Notes under the pieces: model-generated
What the model was told of the DNA's origin: nothing
Databases searched by the model: none
Seen by the model: only the letters and a program-made list of their open reading frames with translations
From: JAVBLK01 sp031553565
Lineage (GTDB): Bacteria; Bacillota; Clostridia; Christensenellales; DUVY01
Assembly (NCBI GenBank): GCA_031553565.1
Contig: JAVBLK010000019.1
Span: 1-64,000 of the forward strand
Direction of reading: 5' to 3'
DNA: 64,000 nt
Translations under genes and position numbers: made by a program
Shown here: in pieces, positions 18,825-27,821 of the stretch
Numbering within the stretch: position 1 is the first letter of the stretch
Layout of the letters: every line of letters starts with the position of its first letter

Positions 18825-20354
18825 ATGAGAGCATTGATCAGCGTATCGGACAAGACGGGCGTGGTCGAGTTTGCAAAGGGGCTCGTTGATTTAGGGTACG
18901 AGATAATCTCGACCGGCGGCACTGCCAGGACATTGACCGATAACGGCGTAAAAAATATCGGCATCAGCGATATCACCGGTTTTCCGGAATGCCTGGACGG
19001 GCGCGTCAAGACCCTGCATCCGGCGGTCCACGCGGGGCTTTTGGCGATGCGCGGCAACCCCGCGCACATGAAGCAGTTAAAATCGCTCAAAATCGAGACG
19101 ATCGATGTTGTCGCGGTCAATCTTTATCCCTTTAAGGCTACCGTCGAAAAGGGCGCGCCGCTTGACGAGGTTGTGGAAAACATTGATATCGGCGGGCCTA
19201 CGATGCTGAGGAGCGCGGCAAAAAACTATCAGGACGTTGCGGTCGTCGTCGATCCGAAGGATTATGCGCCGCTGATCGAAAAGCTGAAAAGCAAAACCTT
19301 GGATAAGGATTACAGATTCTACCTTATGTACAAGGTGTTCGCGCATACCGCAGTCTACGACAGCCTGATCTCGAATTATATGGCAAAGCAGCTTAAAATA
19401 GAGTTTCCTGACACGGTCACCTTCGCATATGAAAAGGCGTACGGTATGCGCTACGGCGAAAATCCGCATCAGGGCGCGGCTTTTTACAAGGAGCCATATT
19501 ATTACGCAGGCTCGATCACGGCGGCGCAGCAGCTGCACGGGAAGGAGCTTTCATATAACAACATCAATGACGCAAACGGCGCGCTCGATATCCTGCGTGA
19601 GCATTCCGCGCCCTGCGCCGTCGCAGTAAAGCACTCTAACCCATGCGGAGTCGCGACGGGCAAGACGATATATGACGCATATCTTAACGCGTATGAATGC
19701 GACCCCGTCTCGATTTTCGGCGGTATCGTCGCGGTAAACGGCGAGGTCGATGAAAAGACCGCCGCCGAGATGTACAAGATATTTTTAGAGATAGTCATCG
19801 CGCCCTCGTTTACCGAAAAGGCGCTCGAGATCTTAAAACAAAAGCCGAATATCCGCCTTATGAAGCTGCCCGATATAAATTCGCCGCTCAGACCCGGCAC
19901 ATACGATATGAAAAAGGTAGTCGGCGGCCTGCTTATCCAGGGTATCGACAATCAGCTGTATAACGAGTCCGATTTAAAGGTCGTCACAAAGAAAAAGCCG
20001 ACGGCCTTGGAGATGGAACAGCTTGTTTTCGGCATGAAGATAGTCAAGCATACCAAGAGCAATGCGATAGTAGTAGTAAAGGACAATAAGTCACTCGGCA
20101 TAGGCGGCGGCCAGACAAACCGCATATGGGCGGCCAAAGAAGCGATCGAGCGCGCGGGAGCCCGCGTCAAGGGCGCGGTATTGGCCAGCGATGCGTATTT
20201 CCCGTTCAGCGACTGCGCCGAGGTCGCGGCCTCCGCAGGCATAACCGCGATCATACAGCCCGGCGGCAGCAACCGCGACCAGGACAGCATAGATATGTGC
20301 GATAAGCATGGGATAGCGATGGTGTTTACCAATATGCGCCACTTCAAACATTAA
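18825..20354 (+). CDS. purH: Bifunctional AICAR transformylase/IMP cyclohydrolase PurH
   Basis: Carries out the last two steps to IMP. The 509-residue protein has an N-terminal MGS-like cyclohydrolase domain (about 1-150; [33 protein letters not shown]) and a C-terminal AICAR transformylase domain with YGENPHQ, the [11 protein letters not shown] motif and [26 protein letters not shown] in shortened form at the end. Good ribosome site (AAGGAG 10 nt upstream of ATG). Confidence 0.97.
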   Translation: MRALISVSDKTGVVEFAKGLVDLGYEIISTGGTARTLTDNGVKNIGISDITGFPECLDGRVKTLHPAVHAGLLAMRGNPAHMKQLKSLKIETIDVVAVNLYPFKATVEKGAPLDEVVENIDIGGPTMLRSAAKNYQDVAVVVDPKDYAPLIEKLKSKTLDKDYRFYLMYKVFAHTAVYDSLISNYMAKQLKIEFPDTVTFAYEKAYGMRYGENPHQGAAFYKEPYYYAGSITAAQQLHGKELSYNNINDANGALDILREHSAPCAVAVKHSNPCGVATGKTIYDAYLNAYECDPVSIFGGIVAVNGEVDEKTAAEMYKIFLEIVIAPSFTEKALEILKQKPNIRLMKLPDINSPLRPGTYDMKKVVGGLLIQGIDNQLYNESDLKVVTKKKPTALEMEQLVFGMKIVKHTKSNAIVVVKDNKSLGIGGGQTNRIWAAKEAIERAGARVKGAVLASDAYFPFSDCAEVAASAGITAIIQPGGSNRDQDSIDMCDKHGIAMVFTNMRHFKH

Positions 20355-20511
20355 ACGGCGCATATGCGGCGGGATCGGCGCAAAAATGAACCTTTTGTTC
20401 CTCCGCGTGCCTATCAGCACAGCTCTGTCACAAAAGAACCCTTTTCACGCCGCTGCCACCGCATCTGTGCCGTTTAATGATTCGCAGGACGGGAATATAT
20501 TAAGAATTATT

Positions 20512-21774
20512 ATGGAAAAAAAGAACATATTGATAATCGGCGGGGGCGGCAGGGAGCACGCTATCGCATGGAAGCTTAAACAGAGCCCGAAGGTGGGCAA
20601 GCTGTATTGTATACCCGGAAACGCGGGGATCGCGGAAATCACGGAAACGCATCCTGAGATCGCGGCGACAGATTTGGATAAGATACTTGAATTTGTGCGT
20701 GCGCATAAGGACATTTATATGACCGTGGTCGCGCCCGACGATCCGCTGGCTTTGGGGCTTGTGGATCTTTTGGAAAGCAACGGTTTCCGCGCGTTCGGGC
20801 CAAAAGCAAACGCCGCCATCATCGAGGGCAGCAAGGTTTTTTCCAAGAACCTGATGAAAAAATACAATATCCCGACAGCGGCGTACGAGGTGTTTTACAA
20901 TGCGGCGGACGCCCTGGATTATGTAAACGATCCGCGCACGCGGTATCCGCAGGTGGTAAAAGCGGACGGGCTCGCGCTTGGTAAGGGCGTTATTATCTGC
21001 AACGATAAAAAGGAAGCCGCAGGCGCCATAAACGGCATAATGACCGATAAAAAATTCGGCGCGGCGGGAAAGAGTATCGTCGTAGAGGAATTCTTAACGG
21101 GCTATGAGGTTTCGATACTTGCTTTTACCGACGGAAAAACGATCCTGCCTATGGCGACCAGCCAGGACCATAAACGCGCGCTCGACGGCGACAAGGGCTT
21201 AAACACCGGCGGTATGGGAACTTTCTCGCCCTCGGTGAAGTTTGACGAAAGCCTTAACCCCGGCATCATGCGCGATATTTTTCTTCCCACGATGAACGCT
21301 ATGAACGCGGAGGGGCGCACTTTCAAGGGCGTGATATATTTCGGATTGATGATTGACGGACGCAGCGTCAAAGTGCTGGAATATAACGCGCGGTTCGGCG
21401 ATCCCGAAACACAGAGCATATTGCCCAGAATGAAAAACGACCTCTTCGATATATTCGAGAGCGTGATCGACGGAACTCTGGACACGCAAAAGCTTATATG
21501 GGATAAAAAACAGGCGGTATGCGTGATGCTGGCAAGCGGCGGCTATCCCGAAAGCTATCCAAAAGGCTTGCAGATTACGATCGGCGCGCTGGACAAGGAT
21601 ATAATCCTTTTCCACAGCGGCACAGCCGTAAAAGACGGGCGGCTGGTCACAAACGGCGGCAGGGTGATAGGTGTCACATGCCTGGCAGAAAGCCTTGATG
21701 CCGCGCGCGGCAGGGTCTATAATAACATAAGTAAAATCAGTTTTCAGGGAATGCACTACCGAAAAGACATTTAA
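20512..21774 (+). CDS. purD: Phosphoribosylamine-glycine ligase PurD
   Basis: ATP-grasp ligase that makes GAR from phosphoribosylamine and glycine. About 420 residues from ATG 20512 (the frame is open to 20386, but the conserved N-terminus NILIIGGGGREHAIAWKL fixes the start). Further motifs are KADGLALGKGV, the ATP-grasp segment VVEEFLTGYEVS, QDHKRALDGDKG, NTGGMGTFSP and EYNARFGDPETQ. Purine operon member. Its product step needs phosphoribosylamine from PurF, which is not encoded here. Confidence 0.96.
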   Translation: MEKKNILIIGGGGREHAIAWKLKQSPKVGKLYCIPGNAGIAEITETHPEIAATDLDKILEFVRAHKDIYMTVVAPDDPLALGLVDLLESNGFRAFGPKANAAIIEGSKVFSKNLMKKYNIPTAAYEVFYNAADALDYVNDPRTRYPQVVKADGLALGKGVIICNDKKEAAGAINGIMTDKKFGAAGKSIVVEEFLTGYEVSILAFTDGKTILPMATSQDHKRALDGDKGLNTGGMGTFSPSVKFDESLNPGIMRDIFLPTMNAMNAEGRTFKGVIYFGLMIDGRSVKVLEYNARFGDPETQSILPRMKNDLFDIFESVIDGTLDTQKLIWDKKQAVCVMLASGGYPESYPKGLQITIGALDKDIILFHSGTAVKDGRLVTNGGRVIGVTCLAESLDAARGRVYNNISKISFQGMHYRKDI

Positions 21775-21792
21775 AGGAAAGGATAGCTTACT

Positions 21793-24700
21793 ATGCCGAA
21801 ATATACAATCGAAAAAGACAGGATATACCGCGTGTTTACCGAGAAAAAAGCGGGCTTTGACGTGCATGCGCGTTCGTTTAAGAACGAGATAAACGAGCTG
21901 TTGAAGCTTAATGTTTCCGACGTACGCGAGTTTTTGCGTTATGATGCAGAGGGCATGACAAAGGCGGATTTCGACGCCGCGCTGTTTACAGTTTTTTCCG
22001 AGCCGCAGGTCGACAACTGTTATCAAAACAAGCTGCCAGACCTGACGGGATACGAGGTTTTTGCCGTTGAGTACCTGCCCGGCCAGTATGACCAGCGCGC
22101 CGACAGCTGTATGCAGTGCGTACAGCTGGTCACCGTAAAGGAGAGGCCGCTGATAAAATGCGCAAAGGTCTATGCGGTAAAGGGCGTTTCTGAAAAGCAG
22201 CTTCTATCGGTCAAACGCTACGTAATAAACCCGGTCGAATCGCGTGAGGCAGACATGGAAATGCCCGAAACGCTGAAGGTCAAAACCGCGCCGCCTGAAA
22301 AAACGCCTGTGATAAGCGGATTTATCAAAATGGACAGCGCACAGCTCGCCGTTTACTATAAGTCCATGGGCTTTGCAATGAGTCTCAGCGATCTGATTTT
22401 CGTGCAGGATTATTTCAAGGGCGAGGGACGCGACCCGTTTCTGACAGAGCTGAAGGTGCTGGATACCTACTGGTCGGATCATTGCCGGCATACCACGTTT
22501 ACGACCGAGTTGTCCGGGGTGACGATCGGCGGCGGCAACCCGCATATAAAGGACGCCTACGCGCTGTACAATACTTTGCGCGGGGAGCTGTATGCCGGCC
22601 GCGACGATAAATACCCGTGCCTTATGGATATCGCAACTATCGCGATGAAGAAACTGAAAAAGGACGGGCGGCTGGCCGACCTGGACGAGTCCGAGGAGAT
22701 CAACGCCTGCTCGATCAAGGTCAAGGCCAAGGTCAATGGAAAAGATGAAGACTGGCTGGTGATGTTCAAGAACGAGACACATAACCATCCGACGGAAATA
22801 GAGCCGTTCGGCGGCGCGGCGACGTGCCTCGGCGGCGCGATCCGCGACCCGCTGTCCGGACGTTCATACGTTTACCAGGCGATGCGCATAACCGGCGCGG
22901 CGGATCCTACGGTGCCGCTTGAAAGTACTATCAAGGGCAAGCTGCCGCAGCGAATCCTCACAAAAACAGCGGCGGCCGGCTTTTCCTCATACGGCAACCA
23001 GATAGGGCTTTGCACAGGCATAGTAAGGGAATTTTATCACCCCGGCTTTACGGCAAAGCGGCTGGAAACTGGCTTTGTGATCGGCGCGGCGCCGGCCGGG
23101 AACGTTGTGCGGACAGTTCCTGCGGCGGGCGATCAGATAATTCTTTTGGGCGGCGACACGGGGCGCGACGGCTGCGGCGGCGCGACGGGCTCGTCCAAGT
23201 CACATACGGCGGATTCGGTGGACGAATGCGGCGCGGAGGTGCAGAAGGGCAACCCGCTTACCGAGCGCAATATACAGCGGCTTTTCCGCAATCCCGAGGC
23301 CACAAAGCTGATAAAACGCTGCAACGACTTCGGCGCGGGCGGCGTGTGCGTGGCCGTCGGCGAGCTTGCGGACGGGCTGGATATAGATTTAAGCGCGGTG
23401 CCCAAAAAGTATGAGGGGCTTACCGCGACCGAGCTTGCCATCAGTGAATCGCAGGAACGTATGGCTGTCGTCGTGCGGCGTGAGGACGCGGATACCTTTA
23501 TTACTTTGGCCGCGCGTGAGAACCTGAAAGCAACCGTTGTGGCGGCCGTGACCGGTAATAACCGCATGGTGATGAAATATAACGGTGAAACCGTCCTGGA
23601 CATCAAGCGCAGTATGCTGAATTCGGCGGGCGTGCGCCAGTTCGCCGCCGCTGAAATAGCCGAAACCATGCCCGAAGGCTTTGATTCTCCCGACAGCGAT
23701 ATAGCCGCAGAATTAAAAAAAGGCGGGATAAAGGCCGCGCTCTTATCCTCCTTGAAAAAATTGAACGTTTGCAGCCAGAAAGGGCTGATCGAGATATTTG
23801 ACAGCAGTATCGGCGGCGCGTCAGTACTCGCGCCGCTCGGCGGCCGCAATCAGCTTACCCCAAGCTCCGTTATGGCGGCGAAGCTGCCGGCCGGCGAGGG
23901 GACAGAGACGGCGACCGTATGCTCGTACGGCTATGACCCCGACCTGATGAGCGCGGACGCATTTACCGGCGCGGTCTATTCCGTGCTGACCTCGATCGAA
24001 AAGGTTGCGGTCAGCGGCGTCGCCCCGGAAAAGATATATCTGACTTTGCAGGAATATTTCAAACGGTTGGGCAATGATCCGAAACGCTGGGGACAGCCGG
24101 CTGCCGCCCTCCTGGGCGCGATGTATACGCAGCTCAAGACGGGAATAGGCGCGATCGGCGGCAAGGACAGCATGAGCGGCACCTTTGAAAAGCTGGATGT
24201 GCCGCCCACGCTGATATCGTTTGCAGTAGGCACGGCGGATGCCGGCAAGATCATTTCCAACGTGTTCGACAGGCCGGGGCGCAAGGTCTGGCTGCTGAAA
24301 CTTAAGCGCGACAAGTATCAAATGCCCGATTTTGCATATGTTAACAAATTATTAAGCGACGTATATGCAGCGGTTTCAAAGGGAAAGATAACGGCGGCGG
24401 CGGTCGTCGAACAGGGCGGCGCGGCACCCGCGGTGATCAAGTCCTGCTTCGGCAACGGCTTAGGTTTTTCGTTCGGCACGGAAGTTCCGGCGGAGGAACT
24501 GTTCTTACGCATACCGGGCGATATAATTGTCGCGGCAGACGAAATTTCGTCTCTTGCGGCCTTTGCGCCCTTGTATTTAGGCGAGACTTCCGCGGCCGAT
24601 AAGGACAGCGCAAAATATCTTTCGGCGTTTTGCGGCACGCTGGAGCCTGTGTTCCGGACGGCGGCAAGCGCAGACAAGGGCGAGGGCGTCCGCATAGTAA

Positions 24701-25545
24701 CTTCGGACGCGCCGACAAGGGCGCCCGCGATTTTCAGAAAAACGCCTGCGCCGCGCGTATTGCTGCCCGTATTTCCGGGCACTAACGGCGAATACGATAT
24801 GGCGGAAAAATTTAAGGCCGCCGGGGCGGAGCCGCACATATACGTAATAAAAAATCAAAGTGCGGCTGACATTGAAGAATCTGTCAAGGGCATAATACAT
24901 GAAATCGTAAGCAGCCAGATTATTGTATTTTCAGGCGGCTTCTCGGGCGGGGACGAGCCGGACGGCAGCGGCAAGTTTATTGCGGCGACCTTCAGGAATC
25001 CCGGCATTGCGGACGCCGTCAACAAATTCTTAACTATCAGGAAGGGCCTTATCTTAGGCGTGTGCAACGGCTTTCAGGCGCTTGTCAAAATGGGGCTGCT
25101 CCCTTACGGGCATATCAAAGCCAGCCGCCCCGGCGATGCAACGCTGACTTTCAATACGATCAACCGGCACATCGCGCATGTTTGCGAGATAAGGGTTGCT
25201 TCCGTGATGTCGCCGTGGTTTGCGGCAGTAAGGCCGGGCGACAGGTTTTTGGTGCCGATATCGCACGGCGAGGGACGCTTCATATGCGGTACGGACGATC
25301 TTAGGCGTATGGAGGCTGCGGGGCAGATCGCGACGCAGTACATCGGCGCGGACGGCCTTGCATATTGCGGCGACCCCGCGAACCCGAACGGGTCGGTAAT
25401 GGCGATCGAAGGTATAACCGACATGACAGGGCAGATTTTGGGCAAGATGGGGCATACCGAGCGCGCCGGCAGCGGTTTATTCAAGAACATACCCGGCAGC
25501 TACGATATGAAGCTGTTTGAAAGCGGCGTAAAATATTTCAAATAA
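21793..25545 (+). CDS. purL: Phosphoribosylformylglycinamidine synthase, single-chain PurL
   Basis: Converts FGAR to FGAM using glutamine. The 1250-residue single chain combines the synthetase half (two AIRS-like ATP domains: LDTYWSDHCRHTTF, FKNETHNHPTEIEPFGGAATCLGG, and a second half with GGKDSMSGTF) with a C-terminal class I glutamine amidotransferase from about residue 985. There the nucleophile is Cys in GVCNGFQ and the triad His/Glu lie in SHGEGRF and GHTERA. Last gene of the cluster. AAAGGAAAGG precedes the ATG. The R2 cloverleaf repeat begins at its stop codon. Confidence 0.97.
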   Translation: MPKYTIEKDRIYRVFTEKKAGFDVHARSFKNEINELLKLNVSDVREFLRYDAEGMTKADFDAALFTVFSEPQVDNCYQNKLPDLTGYEVFAVEYLPGQYDQRADSCMQCVQLVTVKERPLIKCAKVYAVKGVSEKQLLSVKRYVINPVESREADMEMPETLKVKTAPPEKTPVISGFIKMDSAQLAVYYKSMGFAMSLSDLIFVQDYFKGEGRDPFLTELKVLDTYWSDHCRHTTFTTELSGVTIGGGNPHIKDAYALYNTLRGELYAGRDDKYPCLMDIATIAMKKLKKDGRLADLDESEEINACSIKVKAKVNGKDEDWLVMFKNETHNHPTEIEPFGGAATCLGGAIRDPLSGRSYVYQAMRITGAADPTVPLESTIKGKLPQRILTKTAAAGFSSYGNQIGLCTGIVREFYHPGFTAKRLETGFVIGAAPAGNVVRTVPAAGDQIILLGGDTGRDGCGGATGSSKSHTADSVDECGAEVQKGNPLTERNIQRLFRNPEATKLIKRCNDFGAGGVCVAVGELADGLDIDLSAVPKKYEGLTATELAISESQERMAVVVRREDADTFITLAARENLKATVVAAVTGNNRMVMKYNGETVLDIKRSMLNSAGVRQFAAAEIAETMPEGFDSPDSDIAAELKKGGIKAALLSSLKKLNVCSQKGLIEIFDSSIGGASVLAPLGGRNQLTPSSVMAAKLPAGEGTETATVCSYGYDPDLMSADAFTGAVYSVLTSIEKVAVSGVAPEKIYLTLQEYFKRLGNDPKRWGQPAAALLGAMYTQLKTGIGAIGGKDSMSGTFEKLDVPPTLISFAVGTADAGKIISNVFDRPGRKVWLLKLKRDKYQMPDFAYVNKLLSDVYAAVSKGKITAAAVVEQGGAAPAVIKSCFGNGLGFSFGTEVPAEELFLRIPGDIIVAADEISSLAAFAPLYLGETSAADKDSAKYLSAFCGTLEPVFRTAASADKGEGVRIVTSDAPTRAPAIFRKTPAPRVLLPVFPGTNGEYDMAEKFKAAGAEPHIYVIKNQSAADIEESVKGIIHEIVSSQIIVFSGGFSGGDEPDGSGKFIAATFRNPGIADAVNKFLTIRKGLILGVCNGFQALVKMGLLPYGHIKASRPGDATLTFNTINRHIAHVCEIRVASVMSPWFAAVRPGDRFLVPISHGEGRFICGTDDLRRMEAAGQIATQYIGADGLAYCGDPANPNGSVMAIEGITDMTGQILGKMGHTERAGSGLFKNIPGSYDMKLFESGVKYFK

Positions 25546-25645
25546 ATCGGTATTATACCCCAGGGCAAGCCCTGGACCCGAATATTCAGAAACAAAGTTT
25601 TTGAATATTCTTTCCGCAGCGAGCTTATGGATATTACACCGATTT
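25544..25645. repeat. R2 cloverleaf-like repeat, copy 1
   Basis: An outer stem (AAATCGGTATTATACCCC pairing with GGATATTACACCGATTT) encloses a hairpin CCAGGGC-AA-GCCCTGG, a hairpin GAATATTC...GAATATTC, and a third, here eroded, hairpin around CCGCAGCGAGCTTATGG. A conserved tail with TAGATCTCCTCGCA and TCGTCGCCC continues to about 25700. It overlaps the purL stop codon. Confidence 0.75.
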
Positions 25646-25744
25646 GCTTAGATCTCCTCGCACCCTTGCAAGCAAGTTGTTCGTCGCCCTGCGTAATAAT
25701 GAACCGCTTACAAGGCAGCCGGAGGATCGCACGGAGGGCAGGGA

Positions 25745-26326
25745 ATGATCATAATTCCCATAATTATATCAATAGCCGCGGCAGCGGCGATAGGCGTTTC
25801 TGTCTGTTTTGCTTACCGTATATTAAAGCAGCAGCACAAACTGTACAATTCGATACAATTGGTTATCCTAAAGACTAACCGCGTACAGTACTGGGTTGCG
25901 GCGGGTATATTGGGCGCGCTGGCAGTCGCCTGTTTTACCATGCTCCTTGCAAAAGCGGACGCGGTCTATGATTTTTGCACGCAAGGCTATGGATTATCCG
26001 TGGGTGCGGTAAATCTTATTATGATAATGCTGACATTGATGCTGCTTGTGCTTTCGGGGCTTACAGTCGTATTTTCATTTGCAAAGAGCGCGATCGTCGA
26101 CCGCGGGATACAGACGCCGAACCGTTTTGTCAGCTGGCATAAGCTGTATTATTATCATATCGACGAGGAACGCGCACGGCTTATTTTCAGCGTAAGTAAA
26201 AAAGGCCCGTATACGCTGCTGGGAACGATAGGCGCATTTTCCTTCGCCGCGGGCGATATCGAGAAAATCAAATTTATTCTGAACAAGAATAAGAATAAGT
26301 TTTTGAAGCATTACGACGTAAGATAA
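25745..26326 (+). CDS. Membrane protein of unknown function
   Basis: 193 residues. Three hydrophobic segments are visible: residues 2-26 (IIIPIIISIAAAAAIGVSV), about 53-74 and about 95-118. A basic cytoplasmic-looking C-terminal half of about 75 residues follows (IVDRGIQTPNRFVSWHKLYYYHIDEE...). The arrangement of a small membrane anchor followed by a strand-rich domain reminds one of the DUF5673 group, but this is a weak resemblance and I do not assign it. AGGGCAGGGA before the ATG is a poor ribosome site. It precedes the small protein and the degenerate ABC-like protein on the same strand. Confidence 0.7.
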   Translation: MIIIPIIISIAAAAAIGVSVCFAYRILKQQHKLYNSIQLVILKTNRVQYWVAAGILGALAVACFTMLLAKADAVYDFCTQGYGLSVGAVNLIMIMLTLMLLVLSGLTVVFSFAKSAIVDRGIQTPNRFVSWHKLYYYHIDEERARLIFSVSKKGPYTLLGTIGAFSFAAGDIEKIKFILNKNKNKFLKHYDVR

Positions 26327-26440
26327 GGCTGCAGCTTTTTTAGGCAGCAATGTCTGTATTGCGCGACTGTCCCGTAATTAAGCGGCAGAAGCGGTTTTGG
26401 CGCTTTATATGACGCAAGCTTGCAAAACAATGGACTGCCC

Positions 26441-26470
26441 TTGACAAAAGCCGGTTTTTTTGGATATAAT
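26441..26470 (+). promoter_or_regulatory. Strong promoter for the 60-residue protein
   Basis: TTGACA (26441-26446), 18-bp spacer, TATAAT (26465-26470): both boxes match the consensus. Transcription should begin about 26477, 12 nt before the ATG. Confidence 0.8.
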
Positions 26471-26488
26471 TTAAACAGGATCAAAAGT

Positions 26489-26671
26489 ATGAACAACGGC
26501 GAAAACAAGAAAAAACATGACGGATACGGTGCGGCGGGCTACGACGACGATATCCCTTTCGCATGGAAACATATTATCCTTGTCGATAAAAGCAGCCATG
26601 CGGGCCGGGTTATGGCGAAGATCAAGCAGGATCTAAAGTCGTCTAATAAGAATCTGGAAAAAAAGCTTTGA
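26489..26671 (+). CDS. Small charged protein of unknown function (60 residues)
   Basis: Starts MNNGENKKKHDGYGAAGYDD and ends in a lysine-rich helix-prone tail (AKIKQDLKSSNKNLEKKL). The longer frame to 26420 would cross the promoter, so ATG 26489 is the start; AGGATC lies 7-8 nt upstream. No known domain is recognised. It has its own consensus promoter and lies 99 bp before the degenerate ABC-ATPase gene, with no terminator between, so the two may be co-transcribed. Confidence 0.65.
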   Translation: MNNGENKKKHDGYGAAGYDDDIPFAWKHIILVDKSSHAGRVMAKIKQDLKSSNKNLEKKL

Positions 26672-26770
26672 CGTATTTGTATAATGCGCGGATTTTTGGG
26701 CGGAATCCGCATAAGGAAAGGCGGGCTTTGCCCGGGCTCAAAATTTCAAAAGGCGGGTGGGACGTTTAGT

Positions 26771-27637
26771 ATGAACGAAGAAAACGATAAAAAACGCAGA
26801 CAGCCGGGTGTTTCCGACGTCTTGTTTGACGAATATCGCGGTAATTCTACCGGCGACCCTGCGTGCGTTGCCGAATTTCGGGACGTAACGTTTACGCATT
26901 CGGCCAAAAGAGGAAAGGAATATATCCTTAAGGATCTCAGCATAAAGCTTTTTCCGGGCAAGATCGCAGGCATTGCCTCCTTGCGCAGCACTGATTTCGA
27001 GCCGGTTGTTAACCTGATCCTGCGCACATTCGATTACCCCGAATACATTCAGGAAACCGGATCGATAATCGTCAACGGCGAGAATACCAGCCTTCTCAGC
27101 CGCAGTAAGGCGCGCCCGTTTCTAAAGGCGTTCAATATTGTGGCGCCGGTATACGGCGCGGGCGTAAAGCGTATGACCGTCCCGGATGAAATGACGGTAA
27201 ACGAATATATCTCCCAGAAGATATTTCTGGATTATTACGATCTGGAAGAGCTGTCAAAAAACCTTAAAGTTATCGGCTTTTATGACATAGACGCGCTGTA
27301 TGAATCAAAGTATAACATGCTCAACCTAAGCGACCGTCAGCGGCTGAAGCTGGCGCAGAACCTGGCTTTCAAGCAGGATATCGCCGTCATAGTATATCCG
27401 ACTATGTCTCTTAGCGGCGAATCCAAGTATTTTTTACAGCGTCTGATGCGCGAGCGGCTGGACAGCGGCGTTGTAAAAACAATATTACTGCTTTCCGAGG
27501 ATACCGAGTTTGTGGGCGATACAGCTGATTATATCGTTGTTTTTGACAATGGCAATACGCTTGCCGCCGGCACAAAGAATGAGATAACGGCGGACTCGGA
27601 TAACGAGTTTATACAGAGCATGCTTGTAAAGATCTAA
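26771..27637 (+). CDS. ABC-ATPase-like protein lacking catalytic motifs
   Basis: 288 residues with the overall sequence layout of an ABC transporter ATPase: VAEFRDVTFTHS opening strand, YILKDLSIKLFPGKIAGI leading to the P-loop position, a LNLSDRQRLKLAQNLAF signature region, and a TADYIVVFDNGNTLAAGT tail after the H-loop position. The functional residues are gone. The Walker A site reads SLRSTDFEPVV with no GKS/T, Walker B reads AVIVYPTMSLS in place of LLLDEPTSALD, and the H-loop His is replaced (LLSEDTEF). It is unlikely to bind or hydrolyse ATP in the usual way. The frame is intact, so this looks like a retained pseudo-enzyme rather than a decaying gene. Start 26771 rather than 26684 because the domain begins there. 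Confidence 0.75.
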   Translation: MNEENDKKRRQPGVSDVLFDEYRGNSTGDPACVAEFRDVTFTHSAKRGKEYILKDLSIKLFPGKIAGIASLRSTDFEPVVNLILRTFDYPEYIQETGSIIVNGENTSLLSRSKARPFLKAFNIVAPVYGAGVKRMTVPDEMTVNEYISQKIFLDYYDLEELSKNLKVIGFYDIDALYESKYNMLNLSDRQRLKLAQNLAFKQDIAVIVYPTMSLSGESKYFLQRLMRERLDSGVVKTILLLSEDTEFVGDTADYIVVFDNGNTLAAGTKNEITADSDNEFIQSMLVKI

Positions 27638-27796
27638 GTAAACGCTGAATAATTCGATAGAACTTTGACGCATCGTCTTTTTCGACCTAAAACATCTTCT
27701 TTTTTCGTCAACAGCTCTGCTATTGCCTTCAAAAACAAGCTGTTTTATGCCTGAAAAATACCCGGTCAAAATTTATCTCATTTAATCAGCGTTTAC
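27638..27796. mobile_element. R1 MITE-like repeat, full copy (159 bp), CTAA duplication
   Basis: Begins GTAAACGCTGAATAATTCG and ends TTTAATCAGCGTTTAC. Perfect CTAA direct repeats flank it (27634-27637 and 27797-27800), and the left one contains the stop codon of the ABC-like gene. It is the best preserved copy and serves here as the reference. Confidence 0.85.
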
Positions 27797-27821
27797 CTAA
27801 ACGCCGCAGCAATCGTAACCT

